Source: Abelmoschus esculentus (taxonomy: Eukaryota; Streptophyta; Magnoliopsida; Malvales; Malvaceae). Taken from it: 64,000 nucleotides of DNA. The notes below the pieces were generated by a model that was not told the DNA's origin, searched no databases, and saw only the letters and a program-made list of their open reading frames with translations. A program made the translations under genes and the position numbers. The stretch covers positions 13,232,517-13,296,516 of the forward strand of contig JAUCBN010000005.1 in assembly GCA_035048815.1 (NCBI GenBank). The letters are read 5' to 3'. Positions 62,551-64,000 of this stretch are shown piece after piece; position 1 is the first letter of the stretch; each line of letters starts with the position of its first letter.

Positions 62551-64000
62551 TTAATAACATCTTGTTTTTGTTTTGTTGGGATTAGAACATGCATGTCTAA
62601 AAAGGCTTTATTGAGAATCCGTTCAAATTTTAACCGAGTAAAAAGCTAAAAATTTTAGATTAATCTGTATAATTTTGTTCAAAAGCCCATAGTTAACTTT
62701 TTGAACTCATAAAATTTGATTTCATAACATCTGGTTTTCGTTTTGCTGAGATTAGAACGTGCATGTCTAAAAAGGATTTATTGAGAACCCGTTCGAATTT
62801 TAATTGAGTAAAAAGCTGAAAATTTTAGATTTATCTATATAATTTTGTTTAAAAGCCCATAGTTAACTATTTAAACTCATAAAATTTGATTTCATAACAT
62901 CTGGTTTTCGTTTTGCTGGGATTAGAACGTGCATGTCTAAAAAGGCTTTATTGCGAATCCGTTCGAATTTTAACCAGGTAAAAAGCTTAAAATTTTAGAT
63001 TAATCTGTATAATTTTGTTCAAAAGCGCATAATTAACAATTTGAACTCATAAAATTTTATTTAGTAATATCTGGTTTTCGTTTTGCTGGGATTAGAACGT
63101 GCATGTCTAAAAAGGCTTTATTGAGAATCTGTTCGGATTTTAAATGAGTAAAAAGCTGAAAATTTTAGATTAATCTGTATAATTTTGTTCAAAAGCCCAT
63201 ATTTAACTATTTGAACTCATAAATTTTGATTTAACAACATCTGGTTTTCATTTTGTTGGGATTAAAATGTGTTTGTCTGAATAGACTTTATAGAGAATCC
63301 GTTCGAATTTTAACCGAGTAAAAAGCTGAAAATTTTAGATTAATGTGTATAATTTTGTTCAAAAGCTCATTATTAACTATTTAAACTCATAAAATTTGAT
63401 TTAATAACATCTGGTTTTCGTTTTCTGGAATTAGAACGTGCATGTCTAAAAAGACTTTACTGAGAATCCGTTCGAATTTTAACAAAGTAAAAAGCTGAAA
63501 ATTTTAGAATAATCTGTATAATTTTGTTCAAAAGCCCATATTTAACTATTTAAACTCATAAATTTTTATTCAACATCATCTGGATTTCGTTTTGTTGGGA
63601 TTAAAACGTGCTTGTCTAAAAAGGCTTTATAGAGAATCCGTTCAAATTTTAACCGAGTAAAAGACCGAAAATTTTAGATTAATCTGTATAATTTTGTTCA
63701 AAACCCCTTAATTAACTATTTTAACTCATAAAATTTGATTTAATAACATCTAGTTTTTGTTTTGTTGGGATTAGAACGTGCATGCCTAAAAAGGCTTTAT
63801 TGAGAATCCGTTCGAATTTTAACCGAGTAAAAAGCTGAAAATTTTAGATTAATATGTATAATTTTTTTCAAAAGACCATATTTAAAATATTTGATTTAAT
63901 AACATTTTGTTTTTGTTTTGTTTGGATTAAAATGTGTATGTCTAAAAAGGCTTTATAGAGAACCCGTTCCAATTTTAACCGAGTAAAAAGCTGTAAATTT

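Larger units (their letters stand above)
58337..64000. repeat. 170-bp satellite array, right block
   Basis: Same family and orientation. Truncated monomers occur near 58548 (CATAAATTTTGTTGGGATT) and 60375 (AAAATTTTAGAACGTGC). Much of this block consists of recent multi-monomer copies. No gene is present, and the array runs off the right edge of the window. Confidence 0.97.

Overview
The window is eukaryotic repetitive DNA, almost certainly from a flowering-plant nuclear genome (probably a eudicot). It consists of a long AT-rich tandem satellite interrupted by LTR retrotransposons of a single family. I find no host protein-coding gene, no rRNA or tRNA gene, and nothing bacterial. A plant source is indicated by the tRNA-iMet primer site (TGGTATCAGAGCC), a Ty3/gypsy pol order of protease, RT, RNase H, integrase and C-terminal chromodomain (the chromovirus lineage), LTRs of about 3.3 kb (most like the Tekay/Del clade), and a nucleosome-length satellite. 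Clade and species are inference; neither satellite nor LTR matches a named repeat I can recall with confidence.

Layout. (1) 1-17365: satellite array, monomer 170 bp. (2) 17366-44088: a retrotransposon complex. It begins with a broken pol 3' end (17366-17869), then an LTR (17870-24805, interrupted by a reverse solo LTR at 19805-23362), then a near-complete but mutated gag-pol (25128-29721), then a second LTR (29694-44088). The second LTR is interrupted by a reverse, internally deleted element (30655-38395) and by a forward solo LTR (39796-43141). (3) 44089-54835: satellite again. (4) 54836-58336: a forward solo LTR with a perfect 5-bp target duplication, inserted in phase. (5) 58337-64000: satellite with local higher-order duplications.

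History read from nesting: the satellite came first. An element with an LTR-internal-LTR-internal arrangement formed in it, and its left end was lost by an illegitimate join to the satellite. Three further copies of the same family then landed inside its LTRs, and two of those collapsed to solo LTRs. Another solo LTR lies in the right array. Every coding region is broken, so none of these copies could move on its own. The most interesting points are two linked monomer haplotypes and six-monomer periods in the satellite, two LTR subfamilies separated by different TTTCGAAA palindrome clusters (all three solo LTRs are one type), intron-like splice signals conserved in the LTRs, and two deletion junctions carrying short filler copied from nearby.
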